Assembly: GCA_029907705.1 (NCBI GenBank)
Contig: JARYLJ010000016.1
Location: 1 to 41,555, forward strand
Source of the DNA: Methanomicrobiales archaeon
GTDB lineage: Archaea > Halobacteriota > Methanomicrobia > Methanomicrobiales > JACTUA01
Direction of reading: 5' to 3'
Length of the DNA: 41,555 nt
Notes under the pieces: generated by a model
Databases searched by the model: none
The model's input: only the letters and a program-made list of their open reading frames with translations
Told to the model about the DNA's origin: nothing
In this document: positions 26,014 to 34,786 of the stretch, piece by piece
Layout: the number at the start of each line of letters is the position of its first letter
Position numbering within the stretch: the first letter of the stretch is position 1
Position numbers and translations under genes: made by a program

Positions 26014-27999
26014 ATGGAGACCGGTATCCTGACCAGCATCGTCCTCATCTTCGGGCTCTCGATCATCGTGCTGTACCTCTGCGAGCAGCTGAAGATCCCC
26101 ACCGTGGTGGGCCTGATCCTCACCGGCCTCATCGCGGGCCCGCACGGGCTCTCGCTCATCGGTGGTGCACAGGGGGAGGTGGAGACGCTCGCCGAGATAG
26201 GGATCATCCTCCTCCTCTTCACCATCGGGCTCGAGCTCTCCTTCGACACCCTCTGGAGCATCAGGAACGTCTCCATCATCGGCGGGTCCATCCAGGTGAT
26301 CCTCACCTGTGCGGCCACCTCCCTCGCAGCGATGCTGCTGGGAAGGACGATGCAGGAGGCGTTGCTCATCGGCTTCCTCGTATCCCTCTCCAGTACCGCC
26401 ATCATGCTGAAGGTACTGCAGGAGCGCGGGGAGGTGGATTCCCCTCACGGGAGCATCTCGCTCGGCGTGCTCATCTTCCAGGATATTGTGGTCGTCCCGA
26501 TGATGATGGCAATACCCTTCCTCGCGGGTGCCAGCGTCGGTACCGGCGAGCCCCTCGAGATGATCCTCATGAAGGATATCGTGATCCTCGCGATCCTCAT
26601 CGTGAGCGCGAAGTGGATCATCCCGGAGGTGCTCTACCAGATCGCGAGGACGAAGAAGCGGGAGATCTTCCTCCTCTTCATCATCTTCATCTGCATAGGC
26701 GTCGCCTGGCTCACCTCGCTCGCCGGCCTCTCCCTCGCGCTCGGCGCGCTCCTCGCCGGCCTGATCATCTCGGAGTCCGAATACAGTCACCAGGCGATCG
26801 GGAGCGTCATCCCCTTCAGGGATGTCTTCGCCTCCTTCTTCTTCATCTCCATCGGGATGCTCCTGGACATCGGTTTTCTCGTCGGGCATATCGTCCCCAT
26901 CCTTCTCGTCATCATCCTTGTGGTGCTGCTGAAGGTGGCCATCGCCTCCCTGATACCCTGGTTCTTCGGATACCCGATACGTACGATCGTCCTCACCGGG
27001 CTCGCGCTCGGACAGATCGGAGAGTTCTCCTTCATTCTCTCCTGGAGTGGCCTGGAGTACGGTCTCATCACGCCCGAATTCTACCAGCTCTTCATCGCGG
27101 TCACGCTGATCACGATGGCCGCCTCGCCCTTCGTCGTCGCCCGCGGTCCGAAGCTCGTGGACCTCCTCTGCCGCTTCAACTTCTTCGCATCCATGTGCGG
27201 GGATCTCGCCCGCGGGGAGACCGATGCCTCCCGGATGAGGGACCACCTGGTCATCGTGGGATTCGGGCTGAACGGCAGGAACCTCTCCCGGGCGGCACGG
27301 AGCGGTGGTATACCGTACGTGATACTGGAGATGAATCCCGAGACTGTCCGGAGGGAGAGGGAGAAGGGCGAGCCGATCGTCTATGGAGACGCGACGTATG
27401 CGGAGGTGCTGAAACATGCCGGTGCGGAGCGCGCGAGGGTGCTCGTCGTCGTGATCAACGATCCGGCCTCCACCCGCAGGATCGTGAGCGTCGCCCGGGC
27501 GGTGAACCCGGCCCTCCACATCATCGTCCGCACCCGATACCTGCAGGAGATCGGGGCGCTGAAGGATCTCGGGGCAGACGAGGTCATACCCGAGGAGTTC
27601 GAGACCTCGGTAGAGATATTCACGCGGGTGCTGAAGAAGTACCTGGTGCCGAAGGACGTGATCGAGAAGTTCACCGGAGAGGTGAGGAGCGATGCCTACC
27701 AGATGCTCCGGGTCACCCCCCGCATCTCTCCCGGCCTCTCCGACCTCTCCCTTGAGGTGCCCGAGATCGAGGTCACCACCTTCAGGGTCGCTCCGGGTGC
27801 GCCGATCGCGGGCAGGACCCTGGGGGCGCTCCAGGTGAGGAAGAAGTACGGGATCACGATCGCCGCCATCCAGGGGGTGCAGGGGATCGTTGTCAGCCCG
27901 GACGGCGAGACGCCGGTGAACCCGGACGACCGGGTGATCGTCATCGGCCCGCCCGATAAGATCACGGCCGCCTCCTTCCTCTTCACCGGCGCTGGATAG
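26014..27999 (+). CDS. CPA2-family cation/proton antiporter with RCK (TrkA-N, TrkA-C) domains
   Basis: The 661-residue protein has about 12 membrane helices (residues 1-390) of the KefB/KefC type, with conserved GLILTGLIAGPHGLSLIGG, the ISLGVLIFQDIVVVPMM helix containing the ion-binding aspartate, and LSLALGALLAGLIISES. Residues about 408-530 form a nucleotide-binding RCK domain (VIVGFGLNGRNL, later YGDATYAEVLKHAGAERAR), and about 580-661 a TrkA-C domain (PGAPIAGRTLGALQVRKKYG). Such proteins exchange K+ or Na+ for protons and are gated by NAD(H) or nucleotides. GGTCGGTGA precedes the ATG. No KefF-type ancillary oxidoreductase is next to it; the small membrane protein upstream may be the partner. 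Confidence 0.92.
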   Translation: METGILTSIVLIFGLSIIVLYLCEQLKIPTVVGLILTGLIAGPHGLSLIGGAQGEVETLAEIGIILLLFTIGLELSFDTLWSIRNVSIIGGSIQVILTCAATSLAAMLLGRTMQEALLIGFLVSLSSTAIMLKVLQERGEVDSPHGSISLGVLIFQDIVVVPMMMAIPFLAGASVGTGEPLEMILMKDIVILAILIVSAKWIIPEVLYQIARTKKREIFLLFIIFICIGVAWLTSLAGLSLALGALLAGLIISESEYSHQAIGSVIPFRDVFASFFFISIGMLLDIGFLVGHIVPILLVIILVVLLKVAIASLIPWFFGYPIRTIVLTGLALGQIGEFSFILSWSGLEYGLITPEFYQLFIAVTLITMAASPFVVARGPKLVDLLCRFNFFASMCGDLARGETDASRMRDHLVIVGFGLNGRNLSRAARSGGIPYVILEMNPETVRREREKGEPIVYGDATYAEVLKHAGAERARVLVVVINDPASTRRIVSVARAVNPALHIIVRTRYLQEIGALKDLGADEVIPEEFETSVEIFTRVLKKYLVPKDVIEKFTGEVRSDAYQMLRVTPRISPGLSDLSLEVPEIEVTTFRVAPGAPIAGRTLGALQVRKKYGITIAAIQGVQGIVVSPDGETPVNPDDRVIVIGPPDKITAASFLFTGAG

Positions 28000-28007
28000 A
28001 CCGGGCA

Positions 28008-28255
28008 CATATAAAAGGCTGTATGATGCGGATTTCAATGCGAGGCGACCGATGCGATACAAATCCGGCGGTCCCCTCCGGATCCATGCGGCCCCTTCCA
28101 TCTGGCCGTAGAGGGGGAGACCTGCGCTCCAACCGCAGGGGTGCTTCCCCTGACCCGATCCGGTTCCCCTATATCCCCAAAGAGGGTGCTCACCGCTCCA
28201 CCCCTGCCATACCGGCACCCTCCGTGCCATCCTTCTTGCCTGTATTTTTCAGAAT
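28008..28255 (+). ncRNA. candidate structured noncoding RNA between promoter-like and terminator-like sites
   Basis: In the 332-nt gap between the antiporter and tfrB, a good TATA box (CATATAAAA, 28008-28016) is followed about 230 nt later by a T-run (28245-28249). The interval has no convincing open frame but strong structure: an inner hairpin CCTGCG/CGCAGG (28121-28126 with 28134-28139) inside an outer AGGGG/CCCCT stem (28112-28116 with 28147-28151). This fits an independent small RNA of about 210 nt; no known RNA family could be assigned. The core motif of the dispersed element lies just beyond, at 28295-28320. Confidence 0.33.
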
Positions 28256-28331
28256 ATCATCGCGGAAATGACCACGTTCCCCTCGACAGGCTATCGGAAA
28301 AAACGAATGGATGCGGTCATCGATGGATCGC

Positions 28332-29798
28332 CTATGCGGCGGGGACCTTCTTCTTTCTGTCCTTCTTCCTGTACCCTTCCAGCAGCACAGAGGCGATGTG
28401 CCTCACCGGCTTATCGGTGGACTCGCTGATGTGGAACTCGCAAAAGGGGCAGGCAGAGACGATGATGTCCGCGCCGGTCTTCTCCGCCTCCTCGCGCCGC
28501 TTCTCCGCCAGTGCCTTCGCCTCCTCGGGCAGTCCAGAACGGACCCCGCCCCCGGCGCCGCAGCACCTGCTCGGCATCTCGACGAACTCCCTTGCCACCA
28601 TCCTCAGCAGCTCCCTCGGCTGCTCGCGGATCCCCTGCCCCCGGAGGAGGTGGCATGGATCGTGGTATGTCGCCTTCAGGTCGAGCTTCTCGGGCGCCTC
28701 GATCCCGTATTCGGTGAGCACCTCCGTGATGTCCTTCACCTGGAAGGGTGTGCGGTAGTTGTTCTTCAGCGTGGAGCCGCAGCCGGCGCACATCGTCATC
28801 ACGGTCTTTATGCCCCTCTTCGCGAAGGCCTCGATGTTCTTTCTCCTCAGCTCGTCGATGAACGAGGTCTGACCCGTCCTGAGCAGAGGCGAGCCGCAGC
28901 AGACCTGATCGTGCGGGATGATCAGCCTGATCCCGTTCCTCCTCATCACCTCGATCATCTCCAGCGCGGCCTCCGGCAGCCTGCCGTTGTACATGCACCC
29001 GACGAAGAAGCCCACCTCCCCCCGGACCTCGCCCTCGGGTTCGATCACCTCGGGCACCTGCTCCAGGAACGTGGGCTTCGTCCGCGTGATACTCCTGCCC
29101 GTCGTTTTCACCAGCTCCGCCACCTCCCTGTGCCTGGGGAGCGTGAAACCTTCGCGGTTCGCGATCTCCCGGAGCTTCTCGATCGCCTTGCCCGGGATCT
29201 CGATCTCCTTCGGGCAGACTTCCACGCACCGGTGGCAGGTGGTGCACGTGAAGAGGCCGTCCTCGATCGCCTGCGCGATCTCGACTCCCGCACTGCGCGG
29301 ATCGAGCGCGATCCTCATCCGCTGCCGCATCGCGGTCGGTCCAGAGAACTTCGCCACCTCGATAGCGGGGCACTCGGAGACGCAGGCGAGACACTCGATG
29401 CAGTCCCGGAGCTCCTTCAGCCGCTCCACCTGCTCCTTCTCCGGCACCTTCGCCTCCCCCCTGCCCACGATCCCTTCCAGCGTGGTGAGTATGCCTGTCA
29501 TGTCCACCACCAGGTCCTTCACCACCGTCAGCCGGAGGGGCTCGATCACCATGCCGTCCCTCGCCTCCTCCAGGCATGCGAGCACGGGTTCGCCGTTCAC
29601 CCTGACCGCGCAGCTCCCGCACTGACCGGAGGCGCAGCAGTACCGGTAGGAGAGCGTGGGATCGATGGTGTCGTGGATCGCGTGGAGCACATGGAGTACC
29701 CTCGCCCCCTCGTTCACCTCAACGGTGTACTCCTCCAGGTGCGGTGCCGCATCCTTCTCCGGGTCGTATCTCGCGACCTTCACCGTGATCTGCTTCAT
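28332..29798 (-). CDS. tfrB: thiol:fumarate reductase iron-sulfur subunit TfrB
   Basis: TfrB takes electrons from coenzyme M and coenzyme B thiols, forming the heterodisulfide, and passes them to TfrA for fumarate reduction. The start at 29798 (ATGA overlap with tfrA) gives 488 residues. N-terminal plant-type 2Fe-2S domain: cysteines 54/55, 60, 63 and 75 (YRYCCASGQCGSC and PVLAC). Next, two 4Fe-4S motifs CIECLACVSECP and CTTCHRCVEVCP. The C-terminal half has two CCG repeats like HdrB (DQVCCGSPLL and SRCCGAGGGVRSG), the site where the heterodisulfide chemistry occurs. This SdhB-HdrB fusion is diagnostic and separates it from respiratory fumarate reductases. Cytosolic, no membrane anchor. Confidence 0.94.
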   Translation of the reverse strand: MKQITVKVARYDPEKDAAPHLEEYTVEVNEGARVLHVLHAIHDTIDPTLSYRYCCASGQCGSCAVRVNGEPVLACLEEARDGMVIEPLRLTVVKDLVVDMTGILTTLEGIVGRGEAKVPEKEQVERLKELRDCIECLACVSECPAIEVAKFSGPTAMRQRMRIALDPRSAGVEIAQAIEDGLFTCTTCHRCVEVCPKEIEIPGKAIEKLREIANREGFTLPRHREVAELVKTTGRSITRTKPTFLEQVPEVIEPEGEVRGEVGFFVGCMYNGRLPEAALEMIEVMRRNGIRLIIPHDQVCCGSPLLRTGQTSFIDELRRKNIEAFAKRGIKTVMTMCAGCGSTLKNNYRTPFQVKDITEVLTEYGIEAPEKLDLKATYHDPCHLLRGQGIREQPRELLRMVAREFVEMPSRCCGAGGGVRSGLPEEAKALAEKRREEAEKTGADIIVSACPFCEFHISESTDKPVRHIASVLLEGYRKKDRKKKVPAA

Positions 29799-31417
29799 GC
29801 CCCCCTCCGCTCGATCTTCCTGCCTTCGAGCGACTGGACCGTGTGCCCGAAGGATGAGTCCTTCGCACCCCAGGTCTGCGTCACGTCCACCCTCATGTGC
29901 GCACCCCGCGACTCCCTCCTGAGCAAAGCCCCTTCTACGATCAGGGAGGAGAGGAGCAGCATGTTCTCCAGCGTGCAGCACTCCACCAGGCTGTGCCTCG
30001 ACGAAGCGAGCGGGATCAGCCCCGAGAGCCTCGAGATCTCCCTCCTCGCCCGGAGAAGACCCTCCTCGCTCCTGAAGATCCCCGCCTTCTCCCACATGAG
30101 CAGGCGGAGCTGCCTCGCCGCCTCCGCGGGATTCGTATCACCTGCGTAGAACCGCTCCAGGCGCCGCTCCTGCACCTCCACCTGCCCTCTCCCGATCCTG
30201 ATCGAACGCCTCCCCCCCTTTCCCGCCGCCTCGCCGGCACGCTTCCCGAAGACCTGCGTGTCCGCCAGCGCGTTGCCGCCCAGGCGGTTCGCGCCATGCA
30301 CGCCGCCTGTCACCTCCCCGCAGGCATAGAGGCCCGCGAGCGTGGTGTGGCACTCCGGCGTGATGCGCAGCCCGCCCATGATGTGGTGCGCCGTCGGGGC
30401 CACCTCCATGGGTTCTTTCCTGATGTCCACACCGAACCGGAGGAACTGCTCCAGCATGATCGGGAGGCGCTCCTCTATCACGTGCGAGGGAAGATGGCTC
30501 ACGTCCAGGTGGACGCCGCCATGGATGGTCCCCCTCCCCTCGAGCACCTCCCTCGCGATCGCCCGCGAGACCACGTCGCGGGTGGAGAGCTCCTTCCGCA
30601 CCGGATCGTAGCGCTCCATGAAGCGCTCGCCCAGGGCATTCTTCAGCACACCCCCCTCGCCGCGGACCGCCTCTGTCACCAGCCGCCCCCTCGCATCGTA
30701 GGGGTAGACCGCCCCGGTGGGATGGAACTGGACCATCTCCATGTCGATCAGCTCCGCCCCCGCACGATAACCGAGGGCGTAGCCGTCGCCGGTGCCCGAG
30801 GCGCTGTTCGTGGAGATGTCGTAGACACGGGTCCCTCCCCCCGTGGCGAGCACGACTGCGTCCGCCTTCACCACCACGAGCTCGTTCTTCCTGTCCAGGG
30901 CGATCGCCCCGCAGACGCGTTCGCCGTCCTTCAGGAGCTCGATCGCCACGTGCTCCTGCAGCTGCACGACGTCGCTCCTCCGGAGCTGCTCCACCAGAGT
31001 GAGAATCATCTCGTGCCCCGTGCGATCGCCCGCGTAGCAGGTGCGGGGGAACCTCTGCCCGCCGAACGGGCGCTGTGCGATCTCCCTCCCCTCCGTCACG
31101 TCGAAGACCGCTCCCCAGGCGAGGAGATCCCTCATCCGCTCCGGTGCCTCCCTCACGAGCACCTCCACCAGCGCGGGGTCGTTCAGCCAGGCGCCCCCCT
31201 CCATCGTGTCCTGCACATGGAGCGCCGGCGAGTCCTGCGCCCGGAGGACCGCATTGTAGCCCCCCTCCGCCATCGTCGTGCACCCGCCCTTCCCGGTGAG
31301 CGTCCTGGAGAGGAGGATCGTATCGCCATATTTCGCCGCCTCCAGCGCCGCCCTCACACCGGCGCCCCCGCTCCCGATCACGAGCACGTGGCAGTCCATC
31401 GCGTCGTCTGCAAGCAT
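29795..31417 (-). CDS. tfrA: thiol:fumarate reductase flavoprotein subunit TfrA
   Basis: TfrA carries covalently or tightly bound FAD and reduces fumarate to succinate, needed for 2-oxoglutarate synthesis by the incomplete reductive branch. The 540-residue protein has the FAD motif VLVIGSGGAGVRAALEA, the conserved HPTGAVYP around the active-site region, TRDVVSRAIAREV, HHIMGGL with catalytic residues, and GANRLGGNALADTQVFG. Two starts are possible: 31417 (used here) or the internal ATG 31399, 18 nt downstream; a TATATAAA at 31427-31434 would place the transcript start near 31404 and so favour the shorter form. The gene heads the tfrA-tfrB operon. Confidence 0.93.
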   Translation of the reverse strand: MLADDAMDCHVLVIGSGGAGVRAALEAAKYGDTILLSRTLTGKGGCTTMAEGGYNAVLRAQDSPALHVQDTMEGGAWLNDPALVEVLVREAPERMRDLLAWGAVFDVTEGREIAQRPFGGQRFPRTCYAGDRTGHEMILTLVEQLRRSDVVQLQEHVAIELLKDGERVCGAIALDRKNELVVVKADAVVLATGGGTRVYDISTNSASGTGDGYALGYRAGAELIDMEMVQFHPTGAVYPYDARGRLVTEAVRGEGGVLKNALGERFMERYDPVRKELSTRDVVSRAIAREVLEGRGTIHGGVHLDVSHLPSHVIEERLPIMLEQFLRFGVDIRKEPMEVAPTAHHIMGGLRITPECHTTLAGLYACGEVTGGVHGANRLGGNALADTQVFGKRAGEAAGKGGRRSIRIGRGQVEVQERRLERFYAGDTNPAEAARQLRLLMWEKAGIFRSEEGLLRARREISRLSGLIPLASSRHSLVECCTLENMLLLSSLIVEGALLRRESRGAHMRVDVTQTWGAKDSSFGHTVQSLEGRKIERRGA

Positions 31418-31424
31418 CTTATTA

Positions 31425-31452
31425 GTATATAAACGCTACATTAGATAAATAC
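31425..31452. promoter_or_regulatory. compact divergent promoter region, tfrA / aspartate kinase
   Basis: Only 60 nt separate the two start codons, and this stretch holds two A+T-rich TATA-like motifs, TATATAAA (31427-31434) and GATAAATA (31444-31451), each of which reads as a TATA box on both strands. Expression of fumarate reductase and of aspartate-family amino acid synthesis may thus compete for one promoter region. Confidence 0.45.
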
Positions 31453-31477
31453 ACGGAAAATTGCAGAGTGGGCCTTT

Positions 31478-32878
31478 ATGCGACTTTTGATGAAATTCGG
31501 CGGCACATCGGTGGGCGATGGCGAACGGATCAGGAATGTGGCGGGGATCATCGGGGAATCCCACCGGCAGGGGAACGAGGTCGCGGTGGTCGTCTCCGCG
31601 ATGAGCGGTGTCACGGATCAGCTGATCGGCATGGCGACGGAGGTCTCCACCTGTATCACGAAGCCCCTCATCGATCCCTACATCGCCTCGCTCCGGGAGA
31701 GGCACATGAGGGCGCTGGAGCAGGAGGCCCCCTCGCTCGTCCACGATGTGGGCGAACACATCGATTCGCGCCTGGAGAACCTCCGGAACATCCTGACCGC
31801 CATCTACAATCTCCGGGAGCTCACCCCGCGCTCGAGGGACTACGTGATCTCCTTCGGGGAGCGCCTCTCCTCCTACGTCCTTTGCGCCGCGCTCAGGGAG
31901 CGGGGACTGCCGAGTGTCGTCCTCGATGGATGCGAGGCAGGAATCGTCACCACGCCCCAGCACGGCGAGGCCCTCGCGCTCCCCTCGAGCGAGGCCCGGA
32001 TTAAGGGCAGGATCGTCCCCCTGATCGGGACGACGATCCCCGTGATCATGGGCTACATGGGCTGCACGGAGGAGGGGATCACCACGACGCTGGGCAGGAG
32101 CGGCTCGGATTACTCCGCCACGATCGTGGGCGCCGCCATCGATGCGGACGAGATCTGGATCTGGACGGACGTCGACGGGGTGATGACCGCCGACCCCAGG
32201 ATCATCGGCGATGCGAGGGTGATCCCCTCCGTCTCCTACCTGGAGGCGATGGAGCTCTCCTTCTTCGGGGCGAAGGTGCTCCACCCGCGTGCGCTCGACC
32301 CGGCGATGAGGAAGAACATACCCGTGAGGGTGAAGAACACCTTCAATCCCTCGCATCCCGGCACGCTGGTGCACCGCGACGAACGCGTGCACAGCCGGGT
32401 GGTGAAGTCGATCACGATCCACCAGAACGTCGCGCTGGTGAACATCAACGGCATCCGGCTGATCGGGAGGCCGGGCGTGGCAAAGACGATCTTCTCCGCT
32501 CTCGCGGAGAGCGACGTGAACGTGATGATGATCTCGCAGGGCTCCTCGGAGGCGAACATCTCATTGATCGTGGAGAAGGCCCAGCTGGACGCGGCGCTGC
32601 ACGCGCTGAACGGGATCGTGAAGGACGGCATCGTCCGGGAGATCACCTCCGACCGCGAGGTGGCAGCCGTCGCCGTGGTGGGCGCCGGTATGGCAGGAAC
32701 CCCCGGCATCAGCGGGAAGATCTTCACCGCGATGGGGAAGGCAGGGATCAACATCATCATGATCTCGCAGGGCTCCTCGGAGGTGAACGTCTCCTTCGTC
32801 GTGAAGGCGCAGGACGGGAAGCGTGCGGTCCAGGTGCTGCACGACGAGTTCAGGCTCGCGGAGGCGGTCGATGAGTGA
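31478..32878 (+). CDS. lysC: aspartate kinase with two ACT domains
   Basis: The enzyme phosphorylates aspartate, the entry step to lysine, threonine, methionine and isoleucine. The 466-residue monofunctional form has an amino acid kinase domain (LLMKFGGTSVGDGERIRNV at the start, VVSAMSGVTDQL, ITTTLGRSGSDYSATIVG, WTDVDGVMTADPRII) and, from about residue 318, two ACT domains with nearly the same MMISQGSSE element (MMISQGSSEANIS and IMISQGSSEVNVS), which bind the feedback amino acid. No homoserine dehydrogenase is fused. The stop overlaps purM by 8 nt, an odd pairing with a purine gene. Confidence 0.94.
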   Translation: MRLLMKFGGTSVGDGERIRNVAGIIGESHRQGNEVAVVVSAMSGVTDQLIGMATEVSTCITKPLIDPYIASLRERHMRALEQEAPSLVHDVGEHIDSRLENLRNILTAIYNLRELTPRSRDYVISFGERLSSYVLCAALRERGLPSVVLDGCEAGIVTTPQHGEALALPSSEARIKGRIVPLIGTTIPVIMGYMGCTEEGITTTLGRSGSDYSATIVGAAIDADEIWIWTDVDGVMTADPRIIGDARVIPSVSYLEAMELSFFGAKVLHPRALDPAMRKNIPVRVKNTFNPSHPGTLVHRDERVHSRVVKSITIHQNVALVNINGIRLIGRPGVAKTIFSALAESDVNVMMISQGSSEANISLIVEKAQLDAALHALNGIVKDGIVREITSDREVAAVAVVGAGMAGTPGISGKIFTAMGKAGINIIMISQGSSEVNVSFVVKAQDGKRAVQVLHDEFRLAEAVDE

Positions 32879-33878
32879 GTTCACCTACCGCGGGGCGGGG
32901 GTGGACATCGATCTCGAACGCATCGCTATAGAGGCGCTGCTGCAGAAGCTCACCTTCAGGAGGAGTGGAACATTCGCGATGCTCTCGGAGATCGGGCACT
33001 ACTCCGGGCTGATCGATTTCGGCGAGAAGGTGCTGGCGCTCACCACCGATGGCGTGGGCACGAAGATGCTCCTCGCGGAGCGGATGCAGAACTACAGGAC
33101 GATCGGCATCGACTGCATCGCGATGAACGTGAACGACCTGTACGTGATGAATCTGGAACCCGTCGCATTCGTCGACTACATCGCCTGCGATTCTCTTTCT
33201 CCCGAGATCATGGCCCAGATCGGCGAGGGGCTGAACGAGGGCGCCAGGCAGGCGAACGTCAGCATCGTCGGGGGCGAGACGGCCACGCTCCGAGGCATGG
33301 TGAACGGCCTCGACCTCGCCGGTGCCGCCCTCGGGGTACAGGAGAAGAGGAAGGTGGTGACAGGCGACCGCATCGCGCCGGGTGATCTCATCCTGGGCGT
33401 CCCCTCGAGCGGGATCCACAGCAACGGCCTCACGCTGGCGAGGCGTATTGCGGAGGCGCACGGCGGCTACGGCCAGACCCTCGGAGGCGCCCACGGGGGC
33501 CTCACGCTCGGAGAGGAGCTCCTGAAGCCCACGAGGATCTACCGCGAGGCGCTCAGGGTCTGCGAGAAGATACCCGTGCATGGCATGTGCCACATCACGG
33601 GCGGAGGGCTCCTGAACTTCCTCCGGCTCTCGAAGTACGGCTTCGAGATCGACGAACCCCTCGAACCCCAGTTCATCTTCCATTGGCTCCAGCAGGCGGG
33701 CAATGTCAGCGACGGGGAGATGTACCGCACCTTCAACATGGGCATGGGCTTCGCCTTCATTGTGCCCGGGGGCTACGAAGACGAGGTGATGCAGCTGGTG
33801 CCCGACGCGAAGGCGGTGGGGAAGGTGGTGGAGAGGCATGGAGTATGGCTGCAGGGGATGGAGGTGAGGTGGGGGTGA
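32871..33878 (+). CDS. purM: phosphoribosylformylglycinamidine cyclo-ligase
   Basis: PurM closes the imidazole ring to form AIR in purine synthesis. From the ATG overlapping the aspartate kinase stop the protein has 335 residues. Family segments are LALTTDGVGTKMLLAE, DCIAMNVNDLYVMNLEP, SIVGGETATLRGM, GDLILGVPSSGIHSNGLTLA and CHITGGGLLNFLR, in the usual order and spacing. Translation is coupled to aspartate kinase by the 8-nt overlap. No other purine gene is in the window. It is the last gene of the conserved, G+C-rich part. Confidence 0.94.
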   Translation: MSEFTYRGAGVDIDLERIAIEALLQKLTFRRSGTFAMLSEIGHYSGLIDFGEKVLALTTDGVGTKMLLAERMQNYRTIGIDCIAMNVNDLYVMNLEPVAFVDYIACDSLSPEIMAQIGEGLNEGARQANVSIVGGETATLRGMVNGLDLAGAALGVQEKRKVVTGDRIAPGDLILGVPSSGIHSNGLTLARRIAEAHGGYGQTLGGAHGGLTLGEELLKPTRIYREALRVCEKIPVHGMCHITGGGLLNFLRLSKYGFEIDEPLEPQFIFHWLQQAGNVSDGEMYRTFNMGMGFAFIVPGGYEDEVMQLVPDAKAVGKVVERHGVWLQGMEVRWG

Positions 33879-34128
33879 AGACGAGTATCTTGATGGTTTC
33901 ATCGCCAAATCCATCGATTATGAGTATATTTAGGTTTTAGACCCACATTATAAAGATCTTTTTAGTTGCGATAACTTATTTCGAGATCTTTTTACTGCGA
34001 ATTATCGAATTCATACGGATATGACGATTATCGTCATCCATTTCGAAATGTTAAAGGATAACCGTACGTATTGATTCCATTATCGGACTGCATTATCATC
34101 ATCCGATACATGCGAAGGAGGCTGGCGG
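33879..34128. promoter_or_regulatory. A+T-rich control region with two palindromes and two T-tracts
   Basis: After purM, two copies of AGATCTTTTTA (33953-33963 and 33983-33993), about 30 nt apart, look like terminators in tandem. Then come the near-perfect inverted repeat ATGACGATTATCGTCAT (34021-34037, mismatch only at the centre) and CATTTCGAAATG (34039-34050), directly next to each other, about 80-100 nt before the next gene. They could be operator sites. Composition drops sharply here compared with purM. Confidence 0.45.
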
Positions 34129-34434
34129 ATGACGCTCTGTTTCGACCTGCAGACCATGCAGGCATCCCTCTTTCTCCCCGAGGGGGCATCCGGCCGGGAA
34201 CGACGGATGATGCGGATCGCGGAGGGGATCCGCCTGATCGAGAGCGAGCGGCGGCGGAGGGTTCCCCGGTGGGCCCGGTATTACGTGAGGCACCGCGAGA
34301 GAATGATTGCCAAGCAGAGGGCCTACCGGGCGAATAACCGCGAGAAGGTGAAGGAGTATAACCGGTGGTACTACCAGATGCGGAAAGCAAAGGCAAAGAT
34401 GGCAGAGGGGGAGATGGGGGTGAGCGGGGGGTGA
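34129..34434 (+). CDS. small basic hypothetical protein
   Basis: The 101-residue protein starts behind GAAGGAGG, 7 nt away, a strong ribosome-binding site. It is rich in Arg, Lys and Tyr, with a repeated pattern in the second half (YVRHRERMIAKQRAYR and NNREKVKEYNRWYYQM), similar in style to short nucleic-acid-binding proteins found on mobile elements. No family is recognised. The two palindromes upstream suggest regulated expression. Confidence 0.62.
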   Translation: MTLCFDLQTMQASLFLPEGASGRERRMMRIAEGIRLIESERRRRVPRWARYYVRHRERMIAKQRAYRANNREKVKEYNRWYYQMRKAKAKMAEGEMGVSGG

Positions 34435-34786
34435 ATGACAGTATTTTTCCAAGAGATGGGAGGGCCTGGTACGTGAGAGTGTGAGGGATGGGGGGCCGCT
34501 GCTATGAAAAATCCTCTCTCATTTTATGGGGTTTCGCAGCATGATTGCATGACAACCTCCCTTAATTTTGAATTGGTTTATCCAAAGAAGAATACCGATT
34601 TTCTCTGCAAACCCATCGTGAAACCACCGCCGGGGCGCACCTTTGAGGGCCGGCGGGACCATCCTCATGGCGGGTTGTGGGGGTGATGCCGCCCCCATTT
34701 TAATTCTTCACTACCCACTTAGATTAGTGAAGAGCCTATAGGTAGGGGTTATTTACTATGAAAATATTTATTGATATGAGTGAAAA
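34435..34786. other. 352-nt intergenic stretch with a terminator-like hairpin
   Basis: No supported gene. GGGGG (34679-34683) pairs with CCCCC (34692-34696), followed by ATTTTAATTC, a terminator-like site. From about 34700 the sequence turns A+T-rich; AAAATATTTATTG near 34761-34773 can be the TATA element of the next gene. Confidence 0.4.
34679..34708 (+). terminator. hairpin plus T-rich tail
   Basis: GGGGG/CCCCC stem with an 8-nt loop and a T-rich tail; it marks the border between G+C-rich and A+T-rich sequence. Confidence 0.4.

Noticed and set aside
28112-28151. Hairpin with loop CTCCAAC, resembling a tRNA-Trp anticodon arm
   Set aside because: No T arm with the consensus loop, no D arm and no pairing acceptor ends at the right distances; kept only as part of the candidate small RNA.
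28140-28180. Minus-strand similarity to the SRP RNA core (GTCAGG followed by GGAAGCA)
   Set aside because: The invariant GGAA tetraloop context and symmetric loop of helix 8 are missing, and the total length is too short for archaeal SRP RNA.
25609-28230. 873-codon minus-strand open frame opposite the antiporter
   Set aside because: Extremely acidic and repetitive (Glu, Asp, Gly, Arg), no ribosome-binding site, and the antiporter on the + strand has clear domains; it is a composition shadow.
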